This document shows positions 16,436-26,600 of a stretch of DNA of 64,000 nucleotides, piece after piece; position 1 is the first letter of the stretch; each line of letters begins with the position of its first letter. The DNA lies in contig NZ_JAGFPK010000001.1 of assembly GCF_017599385.1 (NCBI RefSeq), positions 374,177 through 438,176 of the forward strand, written 5' to 3'. The translations under genes were made by a program, and so were the position numbers. The notes beneath the pieces are model-generated. The model was not told the DNA's origin. It saw only the letters and a program-made list of their open reading frames with translations, and searched no databases. Origin of the DNA: Ciceribacter sp. L1K22 (GTDB taxonomy: Bacteria; Pseudomonadota; Alphaproteobacteria; Rhizobiales; Rhizobiaceae).

Positions 16436-18370
16436 ATGCTGAAGAACATATCCGTCAGCGCAAAGGGTTTCGCCGCATTCGGCATATTGGCTGTCATCGC
16501 CATCGTCGCCTGCGCATTCATCTATACCCGTGCAACGACTGCAACGCATCTCGTGCAGAACGACATGAAGATCAACGAAGTCGTGGAAGGCACGGCGGCG
16601 TTCAACGAGACCGTGACGGCGACCAACCTGGCCATCAAGTCCTTCCTGCTGACCGGCAACCGGGACTACATGGCGCAGTACGACAGCCTTCAGGCCGAAC
16701 TCGACCAGCAGATGACGAAGCTGGAAGCTCTTTATGGCGAAACGGCGCCGCAGAACGTTGCGACCTTCAAGGAAGCTGAAACTACTCTCAATCAGTGGCG
16801 CAACGACGTCATTGCCAAGCAGGTCCTGCTGATGCGCGACCCGATGACGGTGGAAACCGCCCGCGCCATCGAGGCGACCGGCGCCGGCGCGAAGCTGATG
16901 GACTCCTTCAAGGAGAAACTGACTGTCATCGATGCCGACATGAGCAAGATCGCCGCAGAGGCGCTTGTCCACGAAATGGCCGCGCTCGAATCGGTCGAGA
17001 CGATCAGCCTTGCCGCATCGATTGTCGTCGCCATTGTCGCTGCCGTGATGGGCTTCCTCAACTTCCGCCTCGTCTCGCAACCGCTTGGACACCTGTCCGG
17101 CATCATGTCGCGGCTCGCCAATGGCGATCTCGACGTGCATGTCGAAAAGGGCGGCAAGGACGAAATCGGCCAGATGGCCGAAACGCTCAGCGTCTTCCGC
17201 GAGGCAGCGATCGCCAACAAGCGCCTCGAAACCGAGGCGGAAGAGAATCGCAAGCAGGCCGAGGCCGACCGCATCGCCGCGCAGGAGCGGGCAGAGGCGG
17301 AAGCCGCCGAACGTCTTCGCGTGGCGACCTCCGGTCTGGCTGGCGGCCTGAAGCGGCTTGCCGCCGGCGACCTGTCGTTCCAGCTGACCGAACCGTTTGC
17401 GCCCGACTTCGAGGCCCTGCGTCACGACTTCAACCAGTCGATCATGCAGCTCGGCACGGCCATGTCGGCGATCGCCAACTCGATCTCCACCATGGAAAGC
17501 GGTACCCGCGAAATCGCCTCCGGCTCCGACGACCTGTCGCGCCGCACCGAACAGCAGGCCGCCTCGCTTGAGGAAACCGCGGCCGCCGTGGAGGAAATCA
17601 CCTCGAACGTCGCCAACTCCACCAAGCGCACGGAAGAGGCCCGCAGCGTCGCTTCGCAGGCCAACTCGTCCGCGACCCAGTCGTCGGAAGTCGTTGCCCG
17701 CGCCGAAGAGGCGATGCGCAAGATCGAGGGCAGCTCGCAGCAGATCTCCAACATCATCGGCGTCATCGACGAGATCGCCTTCCAGACCAACCTCCTGGCG
17801 CTCAACGCCGGCGTGGAAGCGGCACGCGCCGGGGAAGCCGGCAAGGGCTTCGCCGTCGTCGCCCAGGAAGTCCGCGAACTGGCACAGCGCTCGGCAAACG
17901 CCGCGAAGGAGATCAAACAGCTCATCCAGAATTCCAGCGCCGAGGTTTCCTCGGGCGTGGATCTGGTGCGCAAGGCAAGCGAAGCGCTCCGGACCATTGG
18001 CGGCTTCATCGGCGAGATGAACACGCACATGGACGCGATCGCCATCTCGGCCCGCGAACAGTCGACCGGTCTCACCGAAGTCAACCATGCGGTCAACGCC
18101 ATGGACCAGACGACCCAGCAGAACGCGGCGATGGTGGAACAGTCGAACGCCGCCTCGGCCGCACTTGCCGCCGAAGCCGCCAAGCTTCGCCAGCTCGTCG
18201 TGCAGTTCAAGCTGGACGCCTCGATGGCCTCCAACCCCGCCGCCGCGCTTCGCGCCACAGCCCAGGCGATGGCCGAGCCGAGCCGCAGCACCCGTCCGGC
18301 GGCCTCCCGTCCGATGCCGATGTCGCACGGCAATGCCGCTGTCTCCCAAAAGGATTGGGAAGAGTTCTGA
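16436..18370 (+). CDS. Methyl-accepting chemotaxis protein with CHASE3-like sensor
   Basis: 644 residues. Two membrane helices (about 11-30 and 190-212) flank a periplasmic helical domain resembling CHASE3. A HAMP domain follows ([25 protein letters not shown]), then a second HAMP-like unit near 305 ([17 protein letters not shown]), and the signalling hairpin containing [47 protein letters not shown]. Glu-rich methylation regions flank it. The C-terminus DWEEF matches the CheR-tethering pentapeptide. Its ligand is unknown. Confidence 0.93.
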   Translation: MLKNISVSAKGFAAFGILAVIAIVACAFIYTRATTATHLVQNDMKINEVVEGTAAFNETVTATNLAIKSFLLTGNRDYMAQYDSLQAELDQQMTKLEALYGETAPQNVATFKEAETTLNQWRNDVIAKQVLLMRDPMTVETARAIEATGAGAKLMDSFKEKLTVIDADMSKIAAEALVHEMAALESVETISLAASIVVAIVAAVMGFLNFRLVSQPLGHLSGIMSRLANGDLDVHVEKGGKDEIGQMAETLSVFREAAIANKRLETEAEENRKQAEADRIAAQERAEAEAAERLRVATSGLAGGLKRLAAGDLSFQLTEPFAPDFEALRHDFNQSIMQLGTAMSAIANSISTMESGTREIASGSDDLSRRTEQQAASLEETAAAVEEITSNVANSTKRTEEARSVASQANSSATQSSEVVARAEEAMRKIEGSSQQISNIIGVIDEIAFQTNLLALNAGVEAARAGEAGKGFAVVAQEVRELAQRSANAAKEIKQLIQNSSAEVSSGVDLVRKASEALRTIGGFIGEMNTHMDAIAISAREQSTGLTEVNHAVNAMDQTTQQNAAMVEQSNAASAALAAEAAKLRQLVVQFKLDASMASNPAAALRATAQAMAEPSRSTRPAASRPMPMSHGNAAVSQKDWEEF

Positions 18371-18398
18371 TCCCTCCCCGGAACCTCTCCCGCAGCAG

Positions 18399-18424
18399 AA
18401 AGCCCGCCCCCTCCGGCGGGCTTT
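18399..18424 (+). terminator. Terminator between chemoreceptor and AraC gene
   Basis: AAAGCCCGCC and GGCGGGCTTT form a 10-bp stem with a 6-base loop, 28 bp after the chemoreceptor stop. The AT-rich stem base on both strands would let it serve the convergent AraC gene too. Confidence 0.75.
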
Positions 18425-18459
18425 CGCGTTTCCGGCGCAAGGGCGAGCTCAGCTCTTCA

Positions 18460-19350
18460 TCAGGCGCGGCGGCGGAACGCCAGGGGCGACTGCCCAACAA
18501 TATTCTTGAATGCCCGGCCGAACTGGCTGACACCGTTGAAACCACACGCGATCGCGATCTCGGCGATCGACAGGTGGCTCTCGGCCAGCAGGTGGCACGC
18601 TTTTTCCGTTCTTAGGCGTGTCAGATACTGATAGGGCGGCTCTCCATATGTCGCCTTGAAGGCGCGTGAGAAGTGGTAGCGACTCAAGCCGCAGACAACG
18701 GCAAGCTCGTCGAGCCCGATATCGCCAGACAGATGTTCCTGCAGATAGTCGTTCAGCAATCGCTTCTGGCCATTTGTGAGCTGGCCGCGGCCATGGACAT
18801 CCGGCAATTGCGGCACGGCGGTCATCGTCCGGAACATCTCAAGTGCAGCCGCAAGACCCAGTGTTTCGGCATAGACTTTCGAGACATGTTCGCCCTGCTC
18901 GCCCAACAGCTGGCCAAGCTTGCGCATTGTCGACCCGAGTTCGTCATCCTTGAAATAGATCCGAGGCCGGGCTTCAGCGACGCGAAATTCGGCCTGTAAC
19001 TCCTCCTCCATCACGTCCGTATTAAAGTAGACGACAGTGAAGGCATTCAGCCTATGGGCCGGCTTCGCCCAACCTTCCAGTGTGACTCCGGACGGGACGT
19101 ACGTCATCTGCTCGCGAAGGTCTCCGCCGGCGACGGGCGCTTCGCCTAGAACCTCCATTTCGCCATCCAGGAGCACGAGGTCATGATAGGCGAGGTAGTG
19201 GCTGTGGCCTTGCCATGAGAAGTCGTATTCGGCCGGCAGCTTGAGCCGTGAATACTCCACGGACACGCCCCGCAAGCTTCGCGCGGCATGACGTTCCAGT
19301 GGCTCCGCATCCCGCCCAAATTCGAGTCTGAGTTCCTCGGTATCTTCCAT
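18460..19350 (-). CDS. AraC-family transcriptional regulator
   Basis: 296 residues. The C-terminal 100 residues hold both helix-turn-helix units: LDELAVVCGLSRYHFSRAFKATYGEPPYQYLTRLRTEKA and LSIAEIAIACGFNGVSQFGRAFKNIVGQSPLAFRRR. The N-terminal part (about 1-180) is a sensing domain without a clear named fold. It sits between two chemoreceptor genes and is transcribed against the first, but nothing in the sequence proves that it controls them. Confidence 0.9.
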   Translation of the reverse strand: MEDTEELRLEFGRDAEPLERHAARSLRGVSVEYSRLKLPAEYDFSWQGHSHYLAYHDLVLLDGEMEVLGEAPVAGGDLREQMTYVPSGVTLEGWAKPAHRLNAFTVVYFNTDVMEEELQAEFRVAEARPRIYFKDDELGSTMRKLGQLLGEQGEHVSKVYAETLGLAAALEMFRTMTAVPQLPDVHGRGQLTNGQKRLLNDYLQEHLSGDIGLDELAVVCGLSRYHFSRAFKATYGEPPYQYLTRLRTEKACHLLAESHLSIAEIAIACGFNGVSQFGRAFKNIVGQSPLAFRRRA

Positions 19351-19565
19351 GGGTTGCTTTATGAATCGCTAACATTGCGTTGGGCTTACGTGGCCACCAC
19401 CCCAGGCTCGACAGCAAAATGCGTCGACTTTGAGCAAAAACCGCTGTTTATCGTTTAAAGTTTACATCTTCTAAATTGTTGAATGCGACATTTGACCCAT
19501 CGCGCGAGCAGGTGCCCGTAAGTGGGATCCCGGCGAACACCGCGTATCATTCTTAGGGGAACACC

Positions 19566-21347
19566 ATGCTGGGATTTGGCAGCGATACAAAGGCCGTACT
19601 TGACGCCATGAGCAAGTCTCAGGCGATCATCGAGTTCAAGCTCGATGGTACGATTATCAGTGCGAACGAGAATTTCTGTCGGGCGCTTGGCTATCCGCTG
19701 TCCGAGATCGTCGGAAAGCATCACCGCATGTTCGTCGATCCGGCCGAGGCGGCAACGGCGGAGTATACGGAATTCTGGGCAAAGCTCGGGCGCGGCGAGT
19801 TCGACCGCAGGCAGTACAAGCGGATCACCAAGACCGGGGGCGAGATCTGGATCGAGGCCTCCTACAATCCCGTGTTCAGCGGCGGCAAGCCGTACAAGGT
19901 GGTGAAGTTCGCGACCGACATCACGGCGCAGAAGCTCAAAGCCGCCGAGGACGCCGGCAAGCTCGCGGCGATCTCCCGGGCACAGGCGGTCATCGAGTTC
20001 ACGCCGAAGGGCGAGATCCAGACCGCCAACGAGAATTTCCTGAAGACGCTCGGCTACCAGCTCGGCGAAGTCCAGGGCAAGCACCACTCGATGTTCTGCG
20101 AACCGTCCTACGTCAACAGCGAGGACTATCGCACGTTCTGGGCGCGGCTGGCCGGCGGCGAGTTCTTCTCCGATGAATTCATGCGCATCGGCAAGGGCGG
20201 CAGGAAGGTCTTCATCCAGGCTTCCTACAACCCGATCTTCGACATGAACGGCAAGGTGTTCAAGGTCGTGAAGTTCGCGACCGACGTGACGCAGCGGGTG
20301 GAGAACGTCAACCAGCTCGGGCGGTCGCTCAACGCGCTGTCCGAGGGCGATCTGACGCAGGACGTGTCCAGCCCGTTCCTGCCCGCGCTCGACAAGCTGC
20401 GCGTCGATTTCAACAGTGCGGCGGCAAAGCTGCGCCAGACGCTGCACACGATTTCGCAGAATGCCGGCGTTATCGCGGCGGCTTCGCAACAGGTGCAGAC
20501 TGCCTCCAACGAACTTGCCAAACGAACGGAGACCCAGGCCGCGTCGGTCGAGGAAACGGCGGCGGCGCTCGAAGAGATCACCACCACGGTTTCGGACTCC
20601 AGCAACCGGGCCCAGGAAGCTGGCAAGCTGGTGCGCGAGACCAAGGACAATGCGGAGCGCTCCGGCGACGTTGTCGGCCAGGCGGTGGACGCCATGGGCA
20701 AGATCGAGACCTCGGCCGGCGAGATCGGCAACATCATCGGCGTGATCGACGAGATCGCCTTCCAGACCAACCTCCTGGCGCTGAACGCAGGGGTGGAGGC
20801 TGCACGCGCGGGCGAGGCCGGCAAGGGTTTCGCCGTCGTCGCCCAGGAAGTGCGTGAACTGGCGCAGCGATCGGCCAAGGCTGCCAAGGAGATCAAGGAG
20901 CTGATCAACGCGTCCAACGGTCACGTGAAGAGCGGCGTGGCGCTGGTCGGCGAAACCGGCAAGGCGCTCCGGGAGATCGTCACCCAGGTGGTGCAGGTCA
21001 ACGGCAATGTCGCCGCCATCGTCGAGGCGTCGCGCGAACAGGCGACGGGGCTGAAGGAGATCAACACAGCCGTCAACAGGATGGACCAGGGCACGCAGCA
21101 GAACGCCGCCATGGTGGAGGAAACCTCCGCAGCCGCCCACAGCCTGGCCCGCGAGGCCGAGCAGTTGTTCCAGCTGCTGTCGCAGTTCAACATCGGCACC
21201 GGCCCGGCGGCCTCCCGCGGCACGCCAAAGGCCGCGACCCCCGCCTCGAAGCCTGTCACCTCACCGGCGCGACAGATGACGGCGCGCGTCGCAACCGCAT
21301 TCAACGGCAATGCGGCGTTGAAGGGTGATACCTGGGAAGAGTTCTGA
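19566..21347 (+). CDS. Cytoplasmic double-PAS chemoreceptor (McpY-like)
   Basis: 593 residues with no membrane helix. Two tandem PAS domains (about 10-125 and 132-247) share the sequence GKHHxMF and the endings VKFATDIT / [13 protein letters not shown]-like linker ([21 protein letters not shown]) precedes the signalling hairpin with [43 protein letters not shown]. The C-terminus TWEEF is a CheR-binding pentapeptide. The architecture matches S. meliloti McpY, pointing to energy or redox sensing. GGGGAACACC precedes ATG 19566. Confidence 0.92.
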   Translation: MLGFGSDTKAVLDAMSKSQAIIEFKLDGTIISANENFCRALGYPLSEIVGKHHRMFVDPAEAATAEYTEFWAKLGRGEFDRRQYKRITKTGGEIWIEASYNPVFSGGKPYKVVKFATDITAQKLKAAEDAGKLAAISRAQAVIEFTPKGEIQTANENFLKTLGYQLGEVQGKHHSMFCEPSYVNSEDYRTFWARLAGGEFFSDEFMRIGKGGRKVFIQASYNPIFDMNGKVFKVVKFATDVTQRVENVNQLGRSLNALSEGDLTQDVSSPFLPALDKLRVDFNSAAAKLRQTLHTISQNAGVIAAASQQVQTASNELAKRTETQAASVEETAAALEEITTTVSDSSNRAQEAGKLVRETKDNAERSGDVVGQAVDAMGKIETSAGEIGNIIGVIDEIAFQTNLLALNAGVEAARAGEAGKGFAVVAQEVRELAQRSAKAAKEIKELINASNGHVKSGVALVGETGKALREIVTQVVQVNGNVAAIVEASREQATGLKEINTAVNRMDQGTQQNAAMVEETSAAAHSLAREAEQLFQLLSQFNIGTGPAASRGTPKAATPASKPVTSPARQMTARVATAFNGNAALKGDTWEEF

Positions 21348-21451
21348 GCGAGGCGTTGGAACAGCAATCGTCCAGGCCTGACACACACCGGCGTGGCAAC
21401 TCTGCAAGCCACGCCGGAAACCGGGTGCAGTTCAGTTTTGGAGCGCCGTCC

Positions 21452-21646
21452 ATGGCAATCATCCTGCCGTTCAAAGCGACAGATCAGGACCATCAGGAGA
21501 CAGAGTCTTCGCAGTCCGCTGCTGTGCAAACAAGCTATCAGCAACGTCTGAAACACGCCCAGGCCGTCGAAAGCGCGCTCAGTGCCATCAGGGAATCTCT
21601 TCGGCAGGACGACTCGCAAGCCGGCACGTTGGGCAAGGTGGAATAA
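21452..21646 (+). CDS. Small hypothetical protein downstream of chemoreceptor
   Basis: 64 residues starting MAIILPFKATDQDHQETESS, then a predicted helix rich in Gln, Ala and Glu (YQQRLKHAQAVESALSAIRESL). No known family is recognised. It begins 104 bp after the double-PAS chemoreceptor stop and could share its transcript. The ribosome site is weak and the frame is open upstream to 21356, so both existence and start are uncertain. Confidence 0.45.
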   Translation: MAIILPFKATDQDHQETESSQSAAVQTSYQQRLKHAQAVESALSAIRESLRQDDSQAGTLGKVE

Positions 21647-22150
21647 TATCCCGCACGCCATCAGTCCCGCCGAACGATGCCTTTGCCATCGCCGGGGCGA
21701 CACGGTCGGCGATCGATGCAGGGCACTCAACCTGCCCATCTCCCCCTTGCGGAGGAGACAGAGATTTCGATGACTTAGCCGTGGCGCAGCCACGGCTAAA
21801 CATCTGAAATCGCACGGGAGGGGGATCGTTCCGAGGGCTTGACCCGAGGATCCAAAACCAAGCCCACCGGTGCACCCGCCCCCAAACGCTGAATGCGAAT
21901 CCCGCCAATGCGGGTGTACACCCTCAGTCAGCTCACTCGTCCGCTGTCTATATTCTCACCAAGCCGAAAATTATCTCCCAACAAAATCAGCGCCTTAAAA
22001 GAAAATCCCTCCCACCCTCGAAAAAAATCTCACCGCTGCTTTCCCCCTTCTTTTCCACGCCCGTATCCTTGTTCCCGTTCCGTCGCGGATACACCACAAG
22101 GCGTTGTGGCGAGGCGGGGCCGGCCATTCGGCAAAGCCGAATGCGCTTGG
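21647..22150. other. Non-coding stretch before tRNA-fMet
   Basis: No convincing gene in about 500 bp. It contains the palindromic element at 21737-21827 and, directly before the tRNA, two hairpins: CCACAA/TTGTGG at 22094-22109 and CATTCGGC/GCCGAATG at 22125-22143. A pyrimidine-rich segment lies around 22000-22070. Confidence 0.6.
21737..21827. repeat. RIME-like intergenic palindromic element
   Basis: A nested inverted repeat. The core is an 11-bp perfect stem (21775-21785 with 21789-21799, loop GCA). Around it GATTTC-GATG pairs with CATC-T-GAAATC, and the outer arms ATCTCCCCC and GGGAGGGGGAT match. This design, with CTCCCCCTTGC at one edge, is usual for repeated intergenic elements in rhizobia. 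Confidence 0.55.
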
Positions 22151-22227
<77 letters not shown>

Positions 22228-22428
22228 AACCAATCGATAATAATGAGACCCCTCCAACAAGACGGTGACCCGTGGTCGCCAGCAGAGACGGCAATCCGTC
22301 CTATTCCGGACGGTTTGACGCCGCCTGCGCAAGGAAGACGGTACTCCCGTTGCCGCAGGCGAGGCTCGCGACAAAAAAAGGTCCTACGTCGAGCTTCTTT
22401 CGTCTTGCGGGCATGAGGTCGCTACCTC

Positions 22429-23622
22429 TCAAAGCGCTTCCGAAGCCTTGTTGACGATAAACTTTCGTTTCCTCAGCTCGGCGAAATAGGCTTCAACGTC
22501 GAAATACGACTCCGGCGCCCAAACGCCGGGCTTCCGGGTGTTTGCAAGAATCAATTGGGCCGCAATCGACCCGTTCATTGATGTGCATGCGTCGACATAA
22601 GGGGCATACATTTCATCCGGGCGCACCACGACTTCGACGGTGATACGCACAGCTTGACCGTTTTTTCGCCCTCGGCCGACGGCGAAGTGTATCTCGTGGC
22701 TTTCCTGCTCGGGCAGCCTCTGCGCATTCTTCTTTATATTGCGGTTGATGACCTTGTTGAGCACATCGAGCGGTCGGACGTGCACACCGTTAACCTCGAC
22801 CGCGTCGTCAAAGTCACCGAATCCGGCCTTTACCAGTCCGACCCAGGCCTCGTGCTCGCGATGCGGCAGATGCAGCTTCCAGGAGAATTCCTGAATGCCC
22901 TTGTCCTTTATGCCCTCTGCTAGCGGCACGGTGAGCTGCTCGGAATGGGGTGAGTGCATGAATTCGCAGCGCCCCCAGGGTTCAGGTAGATCGAGGTATT
23001 CCCGCCCGCTCATCGGTGGGCAGGTGACGTGTTTGCCGTCGTAGAATTGTGTGCTCGGATGGGCATACTCAGCCAGGACCGTCGAAACGCTGTAAGGCGG
23101 GACGAGGATCGGGTTTTCATCGCCGACAAGCTCAGCGGCCCAGTAGAGATTGATCGCGTCGATCTCGTCCAGTTCGTCGGCAACTGCCCGGCAGATGACG
23201 TTTGACATGCCGGGATCGGCGCCTGCGCCAATGACGGCCGTCACCCCGGCAGCCTTGAACCGCTCGTGCTCGGCCAGTTGTTTGACGGTATAGGTGCCTA
23301 GGCCCCCGAGGTCGACATAGGCGACCTTCTCCTTGAGGGCTGCTTCGAAGATGGCCATCTGGAAGCCGAGCAGAGTCGGTACGCAATTGATGCAGATATC
23401 GGCTCCCGAGACGGCGCAACGCAGCGAACCCTCGTCACTGGCATTGAGCTCTACCAATTGGATGCGCCGATCCGCGAGTTCGGTTGCCAGCTCCGTCATC
23501 CGGACGCGATCAGCGTCACAGATGCGAATCGCCGAGATGTCGATGATGGTACGATCGGAAACAAGGTCGCGGACGATACCGGCGCCCATGAGGCCGGCTC
23601 CACCGAGAATCGAGATTATCAT
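22429..23622 (-). CDS. Saccharopine dehydrogenase-like NAD(P)-dependent oxidoreductase
   Basis: 397 residues. The N-terminal Rossmann fold begins MIISILGGAGLMGAGIVRDL, a GxGxxG-type dinucleotide motif. ADICINCVPTLLG and AVIGAGADPGMSNVICRAVADEL are typical of the saccharopine dehydrogenase / carboxynorspermidine dehydrogenase superfamily, whose members form or cleave secondary amines joining an amino acid or polyamine to a carbonyl compound. ATG 23622 follows TCAGGA. It is the last gene of the left operon, 41 bp after the aldehyde dehydrogenase. The exact substrate cannot be read from sequence. Confidence 0.8.
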   Translation of the reverse strand: MIISILGGAGLMGAGIVRDLVSDRTIIDISAIRICDADRVRMTELATELADRRIQLVELNASDEGSLRCAVSGADICINCVPTLLGFQMAIFEAALKEKVAYVDLGGLGTYTVKQLAEHERFKAAGVTAVIGAGADPGMSNVICRAVADELDEIDAINLYWAAELVGDENPILVPPYSVSTVLAEYAHPSTQFYDGKHVTCPPMSGREYLDLPEPWGRCEFMHSPHSEQLTVPLAEGIKDKGIQEFSWKLHLPHREHEAWVGLVKAGFGDFDDAVEVNGVHVRPLDVLNKVINRNIKKNAQRLPEQESHEIHFAVGRGRKNGQAVRITVEVVVRPDEMYAPYVDACTSMNGSIAAQLILANTRKPGVWAPESYFDVEAYFAELRKRKFIVNKASEAL

Positions 23623-23663
23623 TTTTTGTGTCCTGACTTGATTGGAAGGGAAACTCGGAAGCC

Positions 23664-25175
23664 TCAGACGTGCTTGCGGCCGCCGGCCTCGTAGAACCAG
23701 TCGTCGGGGTAGGGATACCACCACCCCTGCCTTTCCGGCTTGTGATCGATGATCACCATCTTCGACCGACGGAACGTGTCGAGCCCGAGGCGTGAAAGTT
23801 CGCGACCGATACCCGATTTCTTCCAGCCCCCGAACGGCAGCGCGTCGTTGTCGATCATCGGATTGTTGACCCACACCATGCCGGCTTCAAGCCGATCCGC
23901 TGCCTCGAGCGCCTCTTCCAGCGAAGTGGTAAAGACCGAGGCTCCGAGGCCAAATTCGCTGTCGTTCGCCAACGTGACGGCTTGGTCGAAATCGGCGACG
24001 CGGCAGACTGCGGCAACAGGCCCAAAACATTCCTCTCGCATGATCGCCATCTCGGGCGTGCAGCCGGTCAGAATTGTCGGTTCATAGAACCATCCGACAG
24101 GTTCAGACGAAGGAATTCGTCCGCCAATCTCGACTTTGGCACCTTTCGCGATAGCGTCCTCAACAAGCCGGATCACCTTAGCCCTTGCGGCTTCGGAAAC
24201 GACCGGACCGATCTCGGCTTTGGAGAGCCCGTTCCCAATGCGAAGTCTCCTCGTTTCGGCGACGAACTTTTCGATGAACGCGTCGTGCACCGAATCAACG
24301 ACGAAGAAGCGCTCGGCGGATGTGCACACCTGCCCTGACATATGAAACGCTGCTGTGACGGCGCCAGCGGCCGCGATGTCGAGGGGCGCGTTCGCCGTGA
24401 TGATCATCGGGTCTGAGCCGCCCGCCTCTATGACCGCGGGCTTCATCTCGCCGGCAGCGGCCATGGCGACCGCCTTGCCGGCCGAAACCGAACCGGTGAA
24501 CGCGATGGCGTGGGTCTTTGGCGAATGGATGAGGCTCTGCGCCACGTTTGCGCCGCCGGGAAGGCAGGCGATCAAGCCTTCGGGCAGGTCGGCAAAAACC
24601 TCCATGAAAATTAGCGTCGAAAGCGTCGTGGCCAGTGCCGGCTTGATGATGCAGCCGTTTCCAGACGCAAGCGAGGCCGCAACCGTCCAGCACATGAGCA
24701 GGATCGGGAAGTTGAAGGGCATGATGTGAACGGAGACGCCCAAAGGTTCGTAGCGGGCATATTGGAACGAGCCGACTTGTGTCGTTCCCGCGACCTTGCC
24801 GCCGTCATCGCGCGCCATCTCGGCGAAATAGCGAAAGGCACCGGCACAATTGGCCACTTCGCCGATCGCTTCCGGATAGGGTTTGCCCATCTCGCGCGAC
24901 ATCGTCTCGGCACAAAACCGCATATCGGTAGCCTCGATGCGGTTTGCGATTCTATGAAGGGCTGTCGCCCTGCTTTTCGCATCGAGCTTTGCCCACGCCT
25001 TTTGCGCTACACCGACTATCTCCAGAACCGAAGCGATCTCCGCATCGGTGGTTTCAGCGAGCATGCCGACCTTATGAAGTGTGGCGGGATCGATGACCTC
25101 GACACGTTTCCCGGTGCTGGCCTTGTAGGTTGCGCCCGCGAAGTAGGCGGGCTTGCTGAGGTCAAATTCAGTCAT
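23664..25175 (-). CDS. NAD(P)-dependent aldehyde dehydrogenase
   Basis: 503 residues of the ALDH superfamily. Key residues are visible: Asn155 in MPFNFP, the general-base Glu250 in VIEAGGSDP, and the nucleophile Cys284 in SGQVCTSAERF. FTGSVSAGKAVA binds the cofactor and EECFGPVAAVCR is conserved. It oxidises an aldehyde to an acid; the pattern is closest to the succinate-semialdehyde/aminoaldehyde group. ATG 25175 overlaps the kinase stop codon by 4 bp, so translation is coupled. A second, only distantly related ALDH is in the right operon. Confidence 0.88.
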   Translation of the reverse strand: MTEFDLSKPAYFAGATYKASTGKRVEVIDPATLHKVGMLAETTDAEIASVLEIVGVAQKAWAKLDAKSRATALHRIANRIEATDMRFCAETMSREMGKPYPEAIGEVANCAGAFRYFAEMARDDGGKVAGTTQVGSFQYARYEPLGVSVHIMPFNFPILLMCWTVAASLASGNGCIIKPALATTLSTLIFMEVFADLPEGLIACLPGGANVAQSLIHSPKTHAIAFTGSVSAGKAVAMAAAGEMKPAVIEAGGSDPMIITANAPLDIAAAGAVTAAFHMSGQVCTSAERFFVVDSVHDAFIEKFVAETRRLRIGNGLSKAEIGPVVSEAARAKVIRLVEDAIAKGAKVEIGGRIPSSEPVGWFYEPTILTGCTPEMAIMREECFGPVAAVCRVADFDQAVTLANDSEFGLGASVFTTSLEEALEAADRLEAGMVWVNNPMIDNDALPFGGWKKSGIGRELSRLGLDTFRRSKMVIIDHKPERQGWWYPYPDDWFYEAGGRKHV

Positions 25176-26203
25176 GCAGTTCTTGCTTTCTCATAATTGT
25201 CGGAGACGGTCGGAATTGCCGGCTTGTGACTGGCCCAGTAGGGCAGCCGACTTTCCATCAACTCGCGAATATCATCGAGCCGGGCTTCATCGAGAGCCTT
25301 GCTCAGCTGGCGCTGGACCCGTGGAATGAAGTCGAGGTAGCCATGCTTTCCGTCCCGTTTTGAAAGGCGCTCGAAATTACCAAGGATCTTCGTGTGTCGA
25401 TGGGCCGCGAGAAGCCAATACTTGGCCATGAACGACGCCCTGTCGAGCTTGGGGCGCGCCCTGAGATAGCGTTCCACGAGGTGTTGCTCGAGACCTGGCG
25501 AGAGATCGCGTCGGGCATCCTGGGTAAGCGACACCAGATCATAGGCGGCAGAGCCCAAAACGGCATCTTGGAAATCGAGAAGGCCGCACGCAGCGATGCC
25601 CGAACGACCTTCGACCACCATCAGGTTATCAACGTGGAAATCGCGTAACACGAGTGTATCGCGGCAGCGGGCGGCATCCCCCAGAACGCGGCCCCATTCG
25701 GCGAGAAATGCTTCCTCGAACGCGGTCGCGTCGAGCATCGGCTCGCATTGCGGAACATACCATTTGGTGAACATCTCCAGTTCTTCGAACAGCGCGGCGG
25801 TATCATATGCCGGGACGTCCGAAGGCCTTTGGCTTCCGTGATCGTGCAAGTGGACGAGCGCATCGACGGCAAGCTCGTAAAGTTCTTGCTCCGATCGCCC
25901 CTCTTGCAACAGTCGCGTGAAGGTCTGCGACCCAAAATCCTCTACCAAAGCTAAACCTGCGGCAAAATCGACCGCATGGATTCGGGGCGCGGACAGCCCC
26001 AACCCGTTGAGGTGGCTGCTTATCGCCACGAACGACAACAAATCCCGGGCGTTCGGTGTCTCTTCCATTAGGAGAACGCCCCTGTTCGGGAGCCTGTAGT
26101 AGCGTCGTGCCGAAGCATCGCCGGCAAGAGGGACGGCCTCAGCTGGTTCGTAGCCCTCGGCGGAAAGAAATGCGACGCGACGATGCGCTGCTTCGGACAA
26201 CAT
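25172..26203 (-). CDS. AmgK-like aminoglycoside-phosphotransferase-fold kinase
   Basis: 343 residues of the predicted phosphotransferase group that includes AmgK, the anomeric kinase of N-acetylmuramate and N-acetylglucosamine. PLAGDASARRYYRL is the AmgK-type N-terminal loop, ALVEDFGSQTFTRLL follows, catalytic-loop LRDFHVDNLMV has the base Asp, and LLDFQDAVLGSAAYDLVSLTQDAR has the metal-binding Asp. In known cases AmgK is paired with MurU; no nucleotidyltransferase is present here, so the substrate may be a different sugar or a glycoside made by the neighbouring glycosyltransferase. Confidence 0.8.
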   Translation of the reverse strand: MLSEAAHRRVAFLSAEGYEPAEAVPLAGDASARRYYRLPNRGVLLMEETPNARDLLSFVAISSHLNGLGLSAPRIHAVDFAAGLALVEDFGSQTFTRLLQEGRSEQELYELAVDALVHLHDHGSQRPSDVPAYDTAALFEELEMFTKWYVPQCEPMLDATAFEEAFLAEWGRVLGDAARCRDTLVLRDFHVDNLMVVEGRSGIAACGLLDFQDAVLGSAAYDLVSLTQDARRDLSPGLEQHLVERYLRARPKLDRASFMAKYWLLAAHRHTKILGNFERLSKRDGKHGYLDFIPRVQRQLSKALDEARLDDIRELMESRLPYWASHKPAIPTVSDNYEKARTA

Positions 26204-26231
26204 GGTACGCCTCGTGATATGGATCCGTCGA

Positions 26232-26582
26232 TCAACGGATCATGTAGACCTTCTTGATCGTCTCATGGACTGTGCAAACACCCTTCCAGTCCTTCGGGAA
26301 GAAGGCGGCAGTATCTGGGGTGATCTCGATTACCTCCCCGGACTCGTGCACATAGGTGCTTCGTCCTTCGAGGAAATGGCAGAATTCGTCCCGAGTGACG
26401 TGGCATTCCCACTTGCCAGGCGTGCAGATCCAAAGCCCGCATTCGCTCTCGCCGTTCGGCCCTTTGTGGATCAGTTTGCCCGACACGTGGCTGACCCCCT
26501 CGATCATCGTGGGAATCGTACCCCAGTCGACCAGATCGGCCTGTTCGAGAGGTTTGCGCATGAGGGGAGCAGTCGTTGTCAT
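26232..26582 (-). CDS. Cupin domain protein (EutQ/DUF861-like), copy 1
   Basis: 116-residue single cupin. GLWICTPGKWECHVTRDEFCHFLEGRSTYVHESGEVIEITPDTAAFFPKDWKG follows the cupin_3 pattern (CTPG, DEFCxFLEG, FFP.xWxG). The usual His-x-His metal set is not complete. Such small cupins often accompany amine and amino-acid catabolic genes, with unknown catalytic or binding roles. AGGAAA precedes ATG 26582. It is one of three tandem paralogues. Confidence 0.85.
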   Translation of the reverse strand: MTTTAPLMRKPLEQADLVDWGTIPTMIEGVSHVSGKLIHKGPNGESECGLWICTPGKWECHVTRDEFCHFLEGRSTYVHESGEVIEITPDTAAFFPKDWKGVCTVHETIKKVYMIR

Positions 26583-26600
26583 GAGTGTTTCCTGTAGTTT

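Noticed and set aside
15731-18349. An 872-residue open frame antisense to the Cache and chemoreceptor genes
   Set aside because: Shadow of high-GC codons; low-complexity Arg/Gly-rich translation, no ribosome site, and clear genes on the other strand.
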